Source: Actinomycetes bacterium
GTDB lineage: Bacteria; Actinomycetota; Actinomycetes; Propionibacteriales; Propionibacteriaceae
Length of the DNA: 64,000 nt
Direction: 5' to 3'
NCBI GenBank assembly: GCA_023443125.1
Contig: JAEZVO010000056.1
Coordinates: 1-64,000 of the forward strand
The notes beneath the pieces were generated by a model that saw only the letters and a program-made list of their open reading frames with translations, was not told the origin of the DNA and searched no databases. The translations under genes and the position numbers were made by a program. Positions 26,234 to 35,628 of this stretch are shown in pieces. How positions within the stretch are numbered: the stretch's first letter is position 1; each line of letters opens with the position of its first letter.

Positions 26234-27132
26234 CTCCGGCACCGGGCCGTGACACCCGTGCCGGCCAGGCGTACAACGACTTGCGCAACATCGCCCGCGC
26301 CCACCGTCGAGATCCGGCAGAGTACCTCACCTTGTATGCGCTCGAGGGATTCCTCTTCCGCCTCGCCGCATCACAGGCTTCAGAGGACTTCGTGCTCAAA
26401 GGTGGTGTGCTCATGGCTGCGTTTGCCGCGCGGCGGCCCACCCGAGACATCGACCTTGCTGCCACAGGGTTCCCCAACGACATCCCCGCCGTCGAGGCTC
26501 GTGTCCGCGAGATCATCTCTCAACAGCTCGACGACGGCCTGGTCTTCGAATCAGACTCCCTGACGGGCGAGGAGATCCGGGACGACGCCGACTATGCCGG
26601 CGTCCGCGTCAAGCTCATCGCTCGCCTGGCCACGGCACGCATTGCCATGCACGTCGATGTGAACTTCGGCGATCCGATCTGGCCCGCCCCTGCTGAACAG
26701 GAACTCCCGCGTCTGCTTGGCGGAACGCTTCGCCTGCGCGGATACGCCGACCACATAGTCCTCGCCGAGAAGATCGTCACCGCTCTTGACCGCGGCGAGG
26801 CCAACACCCGCTGGCGCGATTTCGTCGACATCGCCTGGATCACCCGCTCGCGCCGCATCACCTACGCCGACCAGCGCACCGCCCTCGAGACCGTCGCAGG
26901 CCACCGCCACACGCAGCTCGACTCGATGCGCCCGCTGCTGGAGTCTATGCCCGACCCTGCCGAGCGGAGGTGGCAGACCTGGCGCCGTAAGCAGCGCCTC
27001 GAAGCCACCTCGCCAGAGCATTTCGCCGAACTCCTCATTGAGTGCCTCGCATACGCCGAACCCGTACTGGATCGCAGTGCAGCGGGTGCAACCTGGGACC
27101 CGCGGTCGCGGTGCTGGGAAAGCCCCCAATAG
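26230..27132 (+). CDS. AbiEii/AbiGii-family nucleotidyltransferase toxin
   Basis: A 300-residue DNA-polymerase-beta-type nucleotidyltransferase of the AbiEii family, the toxin half of type IV systems and of AbiE phage abortive infection. Visible motifs are VLKGGVLMAAF, RRPTRDIDLAATG (catalytic Asp pair), the third acidic strand MHVDVNFGD, and LAEKIVTALDRGEANTRWRDFVD. All catalytic positions appear intact. The ATG at 26230 overlaps the antitoxin stop; an upstream in-frame extension lies inside the antitoxin gene and is rejected. The pair interrupts the men region. Confidence 0.88.
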   Translation: MTPAPGRDTRAGQAYNDLRNIARAHRRDPAEYLTLYALEGFLFRLAASQASEDFVLKGGVLMAAFAARRPTRDIDLAATGFPNDIPAVEARVREIISQQLDDGLVFESDSLTGEEIRDDADYAGVRVKLIARLATARIAMHVDVNFGDPIWPAPAEQELPRLLGGTLRLRGYADHIVLAEKIVTALDRGEANTRWRDFVDIAWITRSRRITYADQRTALETVAGHRHTQLDSMRPLLESMPDPAERRWQTWRRKQRLEATSPEHFAELLIECLAYAEPVLDRSAAGATWDPRSRCWESPQ

Positions 27133-27162
27133 GGTCTCTCCAAGCGGTCACGCCAGGCGCTA

Positions 27163-28815
27163 TCAGCCGGGTGACTCCTCGTCGGAATCCAAGCGCGCGA
27201 GCCAGTGGCGCAACTGCAGCGTGGCGCGCACGTCGTCCTCGTTGTATTCCAGCACCCGCACCCGCGAGGCGTCGTCGTGGTCGTCGACGGCGTTCGCGAA
27301 CCACGTCTGCGATTGCAGACCGCCCGGCTCCTCGTCGCGCCAGGCAAAGCCCGCTCCGCGGGTGGCGACCACTTTCAGCCCCAGCCCGTCGACGCCGACG
27401 AAGTTGTCTTTGACGTACTGGTAGAGGTCGACGAAATGCTCGCCGACGAGCGCCAACGCCGCTTGGAGCGCCGGATGGTTGGAGCGCTGGGCAAGGCGCC
27501 GGATGTGCACCACCTCGTAGTCGGAGTAGTGGTACACGCGCATGCCGGGATACCGCTCAGCCATCTGTATCAGCCACTGAAAAAACTCCACCGCGAGCGC
27601 CAACTCGGCGTCGGCGTCGAGGTGCTCGAACCGCACGAACGGCACGTACTCGGGCTCATCGCCCACCCCGCTCACCAGGCAGCCCCACAGATACACCGAC
27701 CCGTCACCCGCAGTCTCGATGTCGAAATCGATCTCCACCTCAGCGCGCGGCACGCCGATCGGATCGACGCTCACTCGCTCCAGCGCGACCCCGCGCGCCA
27801 TCATCTGCGCCCGACGATGCGCCTGACGCAGGCGGGCTTCCGAACGGTCGCGGTGCTGGGTCAGCGGCAGATACTGCGGCAAAATCTCCTCGATATCGGC
27901 CTCCGCGAGCTGCGCGACCGTCTTGATCCCAAGCCCCAACAAGGTCTGCAGCTCCCGCACATCCAACGGCGCCTTGGCAATGCGCAGCGAGAGATCGTCG
28001 TCGTCCATCTTCGTGCGACAGCGCTCCCACCAGGCGCAATACTCGCACTCCTTCACCCGAATGGGGCGCACCAGCGGCTCCGGGTCATCCGTACCGGTGC
28101 GGGCGCTGGCAGCCTCGGCAACGTGCAGGCGAAACCCGTGCTCGTGGTCGTAGCGCTCCAGCGGGCTCCGCAGCTTGTACCCACTCGTGCGCGAGAAGGT
28201 GCGGATGAACTTGTGTGTCAGGTCAACCCAAACGATCACCGGGTCGGTGCCGTCGCCGGCGTCGCCCACGACGCCCACCCGCCGCGCTTCACTGGCCCAG
28301 CCGGCGGCGTCGAGGATGCGCCACGCGTGCGCGAGCTCCAGCAGCGCGCCCTCGCGGTAGGTGCGGTAGCGACGGTCGGCGAGTACCGTCCGCTGCGTGG
28401 GAGAGCGCAGTGTCGAGACCTCCAGGTCGTTTCCGCGCATCTGCTTTTCGACGATGCGGTACGGCTTGGTTTTCATCGGCCAGTAGCGCGGCTCGCTCGC
28501 ATCTTGGTCGCGGATGAGGGCGTCGGGGGACCCGCGACGGTGGCCATTCTCGTCGTGGGGGAGTCGGGGGCCGACGATCACCGTCGCGCCCGATTTGACC
28601 GCAGCCCGCGTCGCCTCGACACCAGGGCTCTCCCGCAGATCCACCGCGCCAGGAGACGTTGCCAACACGTCGAGCACAGACTTGCGGAAATCGGCGCCGC
28701 CTTGGAACGCTTCGTGCAGTGCCTCATCGAGCACGGGTGCTTCCTGCGTGGGATCGAACGCGTTGAACGTCTTCACCGGGCAGGAGCGCGCGGCGTAGGG
28801 GTCGAGCAGAATCAC
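27163..28815 (-). CDS. TM0106-family RecB-like nuclease
   Basis: A 550-residue predicted nuclease of the TM0106 type: an N-terminal RecB/Cas4-like domain starting ILLDPYAARSCPVKTFN, a cysteine cluster CEYCAWWERCRTK consistent with an iron-sulfur or zinc site, and a C-terminal RNase H-like exonuclease domain (EVEIDFDIETAGDG, YHYSDYEVVHIRRLAQ, NEDDVRATLQLRHWL). Role in DNA repair is inferred only. The GTG at 28815 overlaps the menG stop by 4 bases, so it is co-translated with menG; the longer frame from 28866 lies inside menG. Confidence 0.87.
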   Translation of the reverse strand: MILLDPYAARSCPVKTFNAFDPTQEAPVLDEALHEAFQGGADFRKSVLDVLATSPGAVDLRESPGVEATRAAVKSGATVIVGPRLPHDENGHRRGSPDALIRDQDASEPRYWPMKTKPYRIVEKQMRGNDLEVSTLRSPTQRTVLADRRYRTYREGALLELAHAWRILDAAGWASEARRVGVVGDAGDGTDPVIVWVDLTHKFIRTFSRTSGYKLRSPLERYDHEHGFRLHVAEAASARTGTDDPEPLVRPIRVKECEYCAWWERCRTKMDDDDLSLRIAKAPLDVRELQTLLGLGIKTVAQLAEADIEEILPQYLPLTQHRDRSEARLRQAHRRAQMMARGVALERVSVDPIGVPRAEVEIDFDIETAGDGSVYLWGCLVSGVGDEPEYVPFVRFEHLDADAELALAVEFFQWLIQMAERYPGMRVYHYSDYEVVHIRRLAQRSNHPALQAALALVGEHFVDLYQYVKDNFVGVDGLGLKVVATRGAGFAWRDEEPGGLQSQTWFANAVDDHDDASRVRVLEYNEDDVRATLQLRHWLARLDSDEESPG

Positions 28816-29528
28816 GGGCGGCGCCCTCGGTGCAGCGCGACGATGCCGCCGGTGAGGTTGCGCCATTCGACGCTCGTCCAGCCCGCCTGCGTCATGAGCT
28901 CGGCCAATGCGCGCTGATCCGGCCAGTCCATGATGGAGTCCGCGAGGTAGCTGTAGGCAACGGGATTGGGTGAGATCTTCGCCAGGGGAGGCAGGGCGCG
29001 CAGCAGGTAGTCCTTGTACACCCTCCGAAAGGCCGGGTTGGTGGGGGTGGAGAACTCATTTACGACGATGCGCCCGCCGCGGCGTGTCACCCGCAGCATC
29101 TCCTGGAGGGCCTCGAGGGTGTGCTCGACGTTGCGCAGGCCGTAGCTGATGGTGACGGCGTCGAAGGTCTCGTCGGGGAAGGGGAGCTGGAGCGCGTCGG
29201 CGTTGATGAACGAGAGCGCCGGGTACTGCTTGCGCCCCTGATGGAGCATTCCGAACGACAGATCTGCGGGCACCACCGTCGCGCCCGACTCGGCCAGCGC
29301 CTGCGACGAGGTGCCGGTGCCGGCCGCCAGGTCGAGAATCAATTGGCGTGGCTGGGGCTCGACGGCCTTGATCGTTTCGCGTCGCCACCCGCGGTCTTGG
29401 CCGAGCGAGAGCACGTCGTTCAGGAGGTCGTAGCGTGGGGCGATGTTGTCGAACATGTTGGCCACATCGTCGCGACGTTTGTCTAGCGTGGCACGGATCC
29501 CCTCACGCGGCTGCCGTTGAGCATTCAT
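28812..29528 (-). CDS. menG: demethylmenaquinone methyltransferase
   Basis: SAM-dependent methyltransferase (UbiE/MenG) for the last step of menaquinone synthesis. At 238 residues it has the UbiE hallmarks: VANMFDNIAPRYDLLNDVLSLG at the N-terminus, the SAM motif ILDLAAGTGTSSQAL, ADALQLPFPDETFDAVTISYGLRN, and the C-terminal GGIVALHRG. It is transcribed opposite to menE-menD and lies directly before the RecB-like nuclease gene on the same strand. Confidence 0.95.
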   Translation of the reverse strand: MNAQRQPREGIRATLDKRRDDVANMFDNIAPRYDLLNDVLSLGQDRGWRRETIKAVEPQPRQLILDLAAGTGTSSQALAESGATVVPADLSFGMLHQGRKQYPALSFINADALQLPFPDETFDAVTISYGLRNVEHTLEALQEMLRVTRRGGRIVVNEFSTPTNPAFRRVYKDYLLRALPPLAKISPNPVAYSYLADSIMDWPDQRALAELMTQAGWTSVEWRNLTGGIVALHRGRRP

Positions 29529-29565
29529 TGTTCCAGACTAGCCCCACTTTGACACGCCTGAGACA

Positions 29566-30216
29566 ATGGCGGGCGTGGCTAAGAAAGACGTGGTGTTGAA
29601 GGCCGAAGGGCTCAAGAAAGCGTACGGTCCCGTGACGATCGTGGAAGGGTTCAACCTCCAAGTGCGGGAAGGTGAGGCCGTCGCGCTCGTCGGACGCAAC
29701 GGCGCCGGAAAATCGACGGTGCTGCGCTGCCTGGTGGGTGCTGATCGTCCTGACGAGGGCACGGTCACCATCTGCGGCAACCGCATGTCAGAGACGAACC
29801 CGCAGATCCGCCGCGACCTCGCCACCGTCATCGACGACCTCGATTTCTTCCCCGACCTCGCCGTCGTGGAACACCTCGACCTGCTCGCCCGAGCCCACGG
29901 TATCGACTTCCCCGACGACCTCGTCGACGATGTGCTGGAAGAAGTGCAGCTCGTGCAGCAGGCGGGACAGCTGCCGGCCACGCTCTCGTCGGGACAGCGC
30001 CGACGCTTGGCGCTGGCTACCGCATTCGTGCGCCCCAGGCGCGTGCTCGTGCTCGACGAGCCGGAGCAGAGGCTCGACGTCGAGGGCGTCGAGTGGCTCG
30101 GCAGAAGGTTGAAAGACGACATGCGCGACGGGTTGGCCGTCGTGCTGGCGAGCCACGAGCCATCCCTGGTGGAGGCTATTGGTGCCCGTGAAGTACGGCT
30201 GGGAGAACAGCGTTGA
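29566..30216 (+). CDS. ABC transporter ATP-binding protein
   Basis: A 216-residue ABC ATPase with Walker A GRNGAGKST, Q-loop area, signature LSSGQRRRLALA (LSSGQ), Walker B VLVLDEPEQ and switch His in VLASHEPS. It resembles the ATPase subunits of DUF-type exporters that pair with a single large membrane protein. Start is uncertain: ATG 29566 has only a weak ribosome site, and the divergent menG start is 37 bases away. It overlaps the next gene by 4 bases (TTGA). Confidence 0.88.
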   Translation: MAGVAKKDVVLKAEGLKKAYGPVTIVEGFNLQVREGEAVALVGRNGAGKSTVLRCLVGADRPDEGTVTICGNRMSETNPQIRRDLATVIDDLDFFPDLAVVEHLDLLARAHGIDFPDDLVDDVLEEVQLVQQAGQLPATLSSGQRRRLALATAFVRPRRVLVLDEPEQRLDVEGVEWLGRRLKDDMRDGLAVVLASHEPSLVEAIGAREVRLGEQR

Positions 30217-31838
30217 GCGCAGATGCATTGAACGCCCGCTTCGAGCCCATCGGAGTACCCGACGAACGCGCCATCAAGCAGCTGATGGGCGACTGGCGCA
30301 ACGGCCGCGCCGACCGCACGTTCTGGGCTGCGGTGGCTGATTCCTATGTGATGGTCTTCTCCGTCGTCGTGCTCGGCGCGATGATCGGTTCTGCCATCCT
30401 CGATGCCCAGCGCTCCGCGTCGAGCTGTGATTCCGCCGGCTGCCTCGCAGGCCGCGGACTCCTACCCTGGGCAGCTGCAGCCGGAATTCTCGCGCTCACG
30501 TTGGTGTTCAGCCGCATGTTCGGGCCGGTTCTGGCGAGCTCAGCCGAAGGCTTCTGGCTCATGGATTCGCCCATGGACCGACGGCGTCTTCTGCGTGGGC
30601 GGTTCGCAGTTGCCATCATCCTCTCGGGATTGATCAGCGCCGTGGTGGCTGCGCTGGTGTCCGCGCTCAGCGGGCAGACACTGACGAACGTCGGCGTTTG
30701 GTCGCTGTCCGCGGGCCTGGGTGCCGCCGGACTCACTGCCTTCGCCGGCATGGAGCAGACCTACGAGCGACGGTGGCTCGTCATTACCGTGCAGTGGCTA
30801 CTCGGGCTCTCAGCGGCAGCGGCCCTGGGTGCCCTCGTCGCTGCCGCGGCGGGATGGATCGACGTGCCGCCCAGCGTGTCGTCGGATCTGGCGCTCATCG
30901 TGGGCGGCGTCGGCCTCGTGCTGCTCATCGCATGCGGGGCAAGCGGGTTCCTCCGGCTGCGCAACATTCGACGCCAGCGGCTCACGTCGGGCGGATCGTT
31001 GCTGAGCGGTCTGCAGGGCGCCGCGTTCGCGCTGGAGTTCGCGCTCATCCGCGACATCCTCGTCGAGAACAAGTGCAAAGAGAAGGGGCATGTACGGCCC
31101 ACTCGCGGTTCCGGTTCTGGCACGCGCGCACTGATGCTGCGCGACGTGCAGCGTCTCCTGCGCAGTCCGCTGAACCTGGTGGTGCTGCTCATCACCATGG
31201 TTGTGCCCTACGCGGTGCTCGCACTCGGGTTGCAGGCGCTCAACGTCGCGATCTCAGGCATCGTGCTCATGGCCGCGCTGATCCCGTTCATGAACTCCCT
31301 GCGCGTGGTTTCGAGAACCAAGGGACTCGCGCGCGCCTTCCCGTTCGCGCCCGCCCAGCTGCGCCGGTCCCTCATGGTGGTGCCCGGCATTCTTGCACTG
31401 GTGTGGGCCGCGGGCACGCTGCCCGCCTTCGCCGGAGTGACTGCCGACAAGCAGTTCTCCCTGGTCGATGGCCTTACGCCCACGCTCGTCGCCGCTATCG
31501 CGGGATTTCTCGGCGCGGTGCGGTGGGTCTCTGCGAAACCGGCGAACTACAACGGGCCGCTGGTCGCCACCGGTACCGGCGCCATGCCGCCGGGGCTCAT
31601 GTTCTCGATGATCCGCGGCTTCGACATGATCGCGCTGGTCACGTTCCCGCTGCTGTTCGGTTTGCCCGCCTGGGTGTCGATGGTGATCGCCGCCATCGCA
31701 TTCTTCTTCCTCAGCTCCGGCCTGGACCAGGAGGGGCTCATGGAGCAGTCGAAGGAGCAGCAGCGGCTCCTCGAGGAGGAGAAGGCCAAGGCGCGCGGAT
31801 CGAAGGAAAAGATCCGCGTGCAGCGCGGCAAGCGCTAG
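30213..31838 (+). CDS. large ABC-transporter-associated membrane protein (DUF6297-like)
   Basis: A 541-residue protein with roughly twelve hydrophobic segments (for example VMVFSVVVLGAMIGSAILD, LLPWAAAAGILALTLVF, LVVLLITMVVPYAVLALGL) and a highly charged, coiled C-terminus rich in Glu, Lys and Gln. It begins at a TTG overlapping the ATPase stop, so the two form one exporter. The architecture recalls the actinobacterial DUF6297 family; I am moderately sure of that name and cannot infer a substrate. Confidence 0.7.
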   Translation: MSADALNARFEPIGVPDERAIKQLMGDWRNGRADRTFWAAVADSYVMVFSVVVLGAMIGSAILDAQRSASSCDSAGCLAGRGLLPWAAAAGILALTLVFSRMFGPVLASSAEGFWLMDSPMDRRRLLRGRFAVAIILSGLISAVVAALVSALSGQTLTNVGVWSLSAGLGAAGLTAFAGMEQTYERRWLVITVQWLLGLSAAAALGALVAAAAGWIDVPPSVSSDLALIVGGVGLVLLIACGASGFLRLRNIRRQRLTSGGSLLSGLQGAAFALEFALIRDILVENKCKEKGHVRPTRGSGSGTRALMLRDVQRLLRSPLNLVVLLITMVVPYAVLALGLQALNVAISGIVLMAALIPFMNSLRVVSRTKGLARAFPFAPAQLRRSLMVVPGILALVWAAGTLPAFAGVTADKQFSLVDGLTPTLVAAIAGFLGAVRWVSAKPANYNGPLVATGTGAMPPGLMFSMIRGFDMIALVTFPLLFGLPAWVSMVIAAIAFFFLSSGLDQEGLMEQSKEQQRLLEEEKAKARGSKEKIRVQRGKR

Positions 31839-31844
31839 CTGGTG

Positions 31845-33089
31845 TTACTCCAGGCCGAAGGCCTGCAGCATCGGCAGGAACTTCGCCCTGGTCTCTTCGA
31901 GCTCGAGGCGCGGATCTGAATCAGCGACGATGCCCGCGCCGGCAAAGATGCGGATCTCGTTGGGCGCTTCAGGGCGCACGTGGCCGCCTCGAAGCGCGAT
32001 GGCCCACTCACCGTCGCCGTGCATATCGACCCACCCGACGGGGCCCGCGTAGCGCCCGCGATCCATGGGTTCCAGGTCGGCGATCATGTCGCGAGCCAGG
32101 TGCGTCGGCGTGCCGCATACGGCTGCCGAGGGGTGAAGGGCGGCGGCCAGCCGCAGTGAGCTTGAGCCCTCCTCGACGACGCCGGTGATGTCAGTGGAGA
32201 GGTGCAGCACGTTGGGTAGTGGCAGCACCGACGGGGTCTCGGGCACGTTCATTGCCTTGCAGAACGGCCTGAGCGCTTCGGCGACGGAGTCGACTGCGAA
32301 CGCGTGCTCGCCCAGGTCTTTCTCGCTGCCTACCAGCTGCATCGCTTTGGCGAGCGGGTCGGTGTGGTCCGGATCGACGGAGACCGTGCCCGCGAGTACT
32401 CGTGAGGTGGCGAGCCCGTCGGACACCCGAACCAGAAGCTCCGGTGTGGCGCCGATCATGCCGTCGACGAGGTACGTCCACGTCATCGGGTAGCGCTCAG
32501 CCAGGCGCGCCAGGAGCGCCCGCAGATCGATAGCCTCGGCAGATTTCGCGATGAGGTCTCGTGCCAGCACTACTTTGTGCACGTCGCCGCGACGGATGTG
32601 CTTCACGCACTGCGCGACGATGTCTGCCCACGCGTCTTGGGTGATGGTGCCGGTGTCGAGCGTGAGCGCGGGGGTGTTCAGCGGCTCGCCGGGGTCGGGT
32701 AACAGCATCTCGCGGTGGTCGCCCAGCTTCGTGAGCCACGCGTGCTCTCCACGCCGGGCCAGAATGACTCGTGGCACTGTCAGTACGGAGCGGTAGGCAG
32801 AACGATCGGGGTCGAAGGCGAAGGAACCGAAGGCGAGCGGGCCAACGCCGCTGACTCCGGGCAGCTCGGAGTCATGGTCGATCTGTGAGGCAATCTCGCC
32901 CCACCACACGTCGGCGGTATCGATGTAGTCGGTCTCGAACCGGGCCACTTCGCCAATACCGATGAATCCTTCGCCCCTGCGCAGGAATGCGGCAGCAGGT
33001 TCCGATGCCGGAAGAAAGCGTTCCAGCGGCCCCGGGTCGTCAATAGCGACCGTGGTTGCCCGCATCCGAGCGGTCCCAAAATCCAGCAT
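31845..33089 (-). CDS. menF: isochorismate synthase
   Basis: Chorismate-binding enzyme converting chorismate to isochorismate, the first step toward menaquinone. The 414-residue product has VHKVVLARDLIAKSAEAIDL, FLVRVSDG-like and VLAGTVSVDPDH segments, and the C-terminal GPVGWVDMHGDGEWAIALRGG and IFAGAGIVADSDP signature. I start at 33089 (MLDFGTARM); 33104 is also plausible, and the frame is open for about 60 more codons without similarity. No siderophore gene is near, so menF is preferred to entC. It lies 6 bases from the convergent end of the DUF6297-like gene. Confidence 0.9.
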   Translation of the reverse strand: MLDFGTARMRATTVAIDDPGPLERFLPASEPAAAFLRRGEGFIGIGEVARFETDYIDTADVWWGEIASQIDHDSELPGVSGVGPLAFGSFAFDPDRSAYRSVLTVPRVILARRGEHAWLTKLGDHREMLLPDPGEPLNTPALTLDTGTITQDAWADIVAQCVKHIRRGDVHKVVLARDLIAKSAEAIDLRALLARLAERYPMTWTYLVDGMIGATPELLVRVSDGLATSRVLAGTVSVDPDHTDPLAKAMQLVGSEKDLGEHAFAVDSVAEALRPFCKAMNVPETPSVLPLPNVLHLSTDITGVVEEGSSSLRLAAALHPSAAVCGTPTHLARDMIADLEPMDRGRYAGPVGWVDMHGDGEWAIALRGGHVRPEAPNEIRIFAGAGIVADSDPRLELEETRAKFLPMLQAFGLE

Positions 33090-33285
33090 CACCCGACCGA
33101 GCATAGCGAGGTTGGTTGGGTTGCTCGACTGCACGTCGTGCTGCGTTGGTTGTGTGATGTGCCGCGCAGCGCCATTTCTGCTAGCGAGAGCGTCTTTCGT
33201 CGACTTCAAGCAGCGGTGCGACGCGCTCGCCCTCGACGCTCGTCTCATCCTGTACACACCTCGGAATCGCCCCAACATTTCGCAA

Positions 33286-33350
33286 GCCAATAGTCACCTA
33301 ATTGGCGACGGTGTGGCCAGCTGGCACCAATCGTCGGGCAGGCCTAGACT
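33286..33350 (+). promoter_or_regulatory. possible promoter region of the GGR-nuo operon
   Basis: An inverted repeat GCCAAT/ATTGGC (33286-33306, 9-base centre) is followed by CTGGCA (33321-33326) and TAGACT (33345-33350) with an 18-base spacer, a moderate -35/-10 pair 45 bases before the likely start codon. Confidence 0.3.
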
Positions 33351-33395
33351 GACCCGGGAATAACCAACGCTGGATAGATGTTTGAGGTGGCAGGA

Positions 33396-34664
33396 ATGGC
33401 TCAACCCGCTTGTGAAGCGGACGTCATCGTCGTCGGCGCCGGGCCAGCCGGTTCCACCGCTGCCACCTACCTAGCCCGCCACGGTCTGAACGTCACGCTG
33501 CTCGAAAAGTCTCGTTTCCCCCGCGACAAGGTCTGTGGCGACGGGCTCACGCCTCGCGCCACAAGGGCACTCATCCGTCTCGGCGTGGACGTGTCAGAGG
33601 GCAACGGCTGGCTCCATAACCACGGCCTCAGGGTGTACGCCGGCCGAAAAGAGCCATACCTCTTCCCGTGGCCCGAGCTGCACGACTTCCCAAGCTTCGG
33701 CCTCACCCGGCCGCGCGCCGATTTCGACGACATGCTCGCCAAGATTGCGGTCGCCAGCGGGGCGAGCCTCATTGAGGGTGCGAACGTGTCCGCGCCCATC
33801 CTCGACGAGCGCACTGGGCGTATCGCCGGCGTGCGAACCAAGGCAGGCGACGAATACCACGCGCCGCTCGTCGTTGCCGCAGACGGCAACTCGGCCCGCC
33901 TCGCCATCGCGATGGGCGTCAACAAACGTGAAGACCGCCCGATGGGCGTGGCGGTGCGCACCTACTACAAGAGCCCGCTCCACGACGACGACCACCTCGA
34001 GAGCTGGCTCGAACTCTGGGACGGTGAGCCCGGCAACTCCAACTTGCTTCCCGGCTACGGCTGGGTGTTCCCCATGGGCGACGGCACGGTCAACGTCGGG
34101 CTTGGTGTCACGAGCACGTCGAAGGGGTTCGGTAAAACCGACTACCGGGCGATGCTGAAGCGCTGGCTCGACAACACTCCCGAAGAGTGGGGCTACCGCG
34201 ACGAGAACCAGGTGGGCAAGGTGCAAGGCGCCGCGTTGCCCATGGCCTTCAACCGCCAGCCGCACTATGGCCGAGGGCTGCTCCTCGTCGGCGACTCAGG
34301 CGGCATGGTGAGCCCCTTCAACGGTGAGGGCATCGCGTACGCGATGGAGGCCGCCGAATGGGCCGCCGACGCCTGCGCTGACGCGTTCGCGCGCGGCATC
34401 GGCACGCCTGCCGCAGAGCGCGCGCTCCAGGGTTACCCCATCAAACTGAGGGCGGAGCTAGGCGGCTATTACCGACTCGGTACCATCTTCGCGAAGCTCA
34501 TCGGTAACCCGACGATCATGCGTTTGTGCACGAAGTATGGCCTTCCGCGGAAGCACCTCATGCACCTCGTCATGAAATTGCTCGCAGACCTGCGTGATGC
34601 CCATGATGGCGATTGGGCTGATCACATCATCAATGTGCTCTCGAAGGCGGCGCCGTCGGCATGA
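33396..34664 (+). CDS. geranylgeranyl reductase family FAD oxidoreductase
   Basis: FAD-dependent reductase of 422 residues that saturates isoprenoid double bonds. The nucleotide-binding VIVVGAGPAGSTAATYLARHG opens the protein, followed by KVCGDGLTPRATRAL and the second FAD motif LLLVGDSGGMVSPFNGEGIAYAMEA. In mycobacteria a related enzyme, MenJ, reduces one isoprene of menaquinone; position at the head of the nuo operon makes the same role likely here. I use the ATG at 33396, six bases after GAGGTGG, over the ATG at 33378. nuoA begins 28 bases after its stop. Confidence 0.88.
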   Translation: MAQPACEADVIVVGAGPAGSTAATYLARHGLNVTLLEKSRFPRDKVCGDGLTPRATRALIRLGVDVSEGNGWLHNHGLRVYAGRKEPYLFPWPELHDFPSFGLTRPRADFDDMLAKIAVASGASLIEGANVSAPILDERTGRIAGVRTKAGDEYHAPLVVAADGNSARLAIAMGVNKREDRPMGVAVRTYYKSPLHDDDHLESWLELWDGEPGNSNLLPGYGWVFPMGDGTVNVGLGVTSTSKGFGKTDYRAMLKRWLDNTPEEWGYRDENQVGKVQGAALPMAFNRQPHYGRGLLLVGDSGGMVSPFNGEGIAYAMEAAEWAADACADAFARGIGTPAAERALQGYPIKLRAELGGYYRLGTIFAKLIGNPTIMRLCTKYGLPRKHLMHLVMKLLADLRDAHDGDWADHIINVLSKAAPSA

Positions 34665-34692
34665 GCAACAACAATCGAGTGAAGGAGTCCGC

Positions 34693-35052
34693 ATGAACCC
34701 CTACATCCCCATTGTGGGAATGATGGTGTTGGCCACGGGATTCGTGGTGGTATCCATGCTGCTCAGCGCAGTGGTAGGCCCGAAGCGCTACAACCGCTCC
34801 AAGCATGATGCGTTCGAGTGTGGCATCCAGCCCACCCCGCAGCCTGCCGGCGGTGGCCGCTTCCCGGTGCAGTACTACATCACGGCCATGCTATTCATCG
34901 TGTTCGACATCGAGGTGGTATTCCTGTACCCCTTCGCGGTGTCACGCAACCAGATGGACTTCTTCGTCGTCATCCAGATGGTGATCTTCATCGCGCTGGT
35001 GTTCGTCGCATTCTTCTACGTCTTGCGCCGCAAGGGCCTGGACTGGGACTGA
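34693..35052 (+). CDS. nuoA: NADH-quinone oxidoreductase subunit A
   Basis: Membrane subunit of complex I, 119 residues, three membrane segments. The conserved FECGIQP motif (loop cysteine) and GGRFPVQYYITAMLFIVFDIEVVFLYPFAV are present. Start at ATG 34693 with GAAGGAG upstream. First of the 14 nuo genes. Confidence 0.97.
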   Translation: MNPYIPIVGMMVLATGFVVVSMLLSAVVGPKRYNRSKHDAFECGIQPTPQPAGGGRFPVQYYITAMLFIVFDIEVVFLYPFAVSRNQMDFFVVIQMVIFIALVFVAFFYVLRRKGLDWD

Positions 35053-35073
35053 TCAGATAAAGGAAGTTGTGCA

Positions 35074-35628
35074 ATGGGTCTCGAAGATAAGATTCCGGCA
35101 GGCGTCCTGCTGACGTCGGTGGAAGCCATCGCAGGATGGATGCGTAAGACGTCGTGGTGGCCCGCGACGATGGGTCTGGCATGCTGCGCCATTGAGATGA
35201 TGGCCTTCGGTACGCCGAGGTTCGACGCCGGCCGCTGGGGGCAGGAAGTGTTCCGCTCGCCACGCCAGTCCGACCTCCTCATCATCTCTGGACGTGTCAG
35301 CCAGAAGATGGCTCCGGTGCTGCGCCAGATCTACGACCAGATGCCCAACCCCAAGTGGGTGATCTCCATGGGCGCCTGCGCCAGCTCGGGCGGCATGTTC
35401 AACAACTACGCCATCATCCAGGGCGCCGACCACTTCCTTCCCGTAGACATGTACATCCCCGGTTGCCCGCCCCGTCCCGATCAGCTGATCGACGGCATCT
35501 TCAAACTCCGTGAAGAGGTATGGAAGAACACGAAGATGGGTGCCCACCGCGCGGCGGAAATCGAAGAACTTGAGCAGGCCGCGTTGGCTGCGCCTGCCAA
35601 GGTGGAGCAGAAGGGACTCATGCGATGA
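35074..35628 (+). CDS. nuoB: NADH-quinone oxidoreductase subunit B
   Basis: Peripheral subunit carrying cluster N2, next to the quinone site; 184 residues. The ligands are visible in LACCAIEMMAFGTPRFD, SMGACASSGGMFNNYA and IPGCPPRPDQLIDG. It follows nuoA by 21 bases with an AAGGAAG site and overlaps nuoC by 4 bases. Confidence 0.97.
   Translation: MGLEDKIPAGVLLTSVEAIAGWMRKTSWWPATMGLACCAIEMMAFGTPRFDAGRWGQEVFRSPRQSDLLIISGRVSQKMAPVLRQIYDQMPNPKWVISMGACASSGGMFNNYAIIQGADHFLPVDMYIPGCPPRPDQLIDGIFKLREEVWKNTKMGAHRAAEIEELEQAALAAPAKVEQKGLMR

Noticed and set aside
25538..27132. Prophage or insertion sequence at the AbiE pair
   Set aside because: No transposase, integrase, terminal repeats or target duplication are visible around it.
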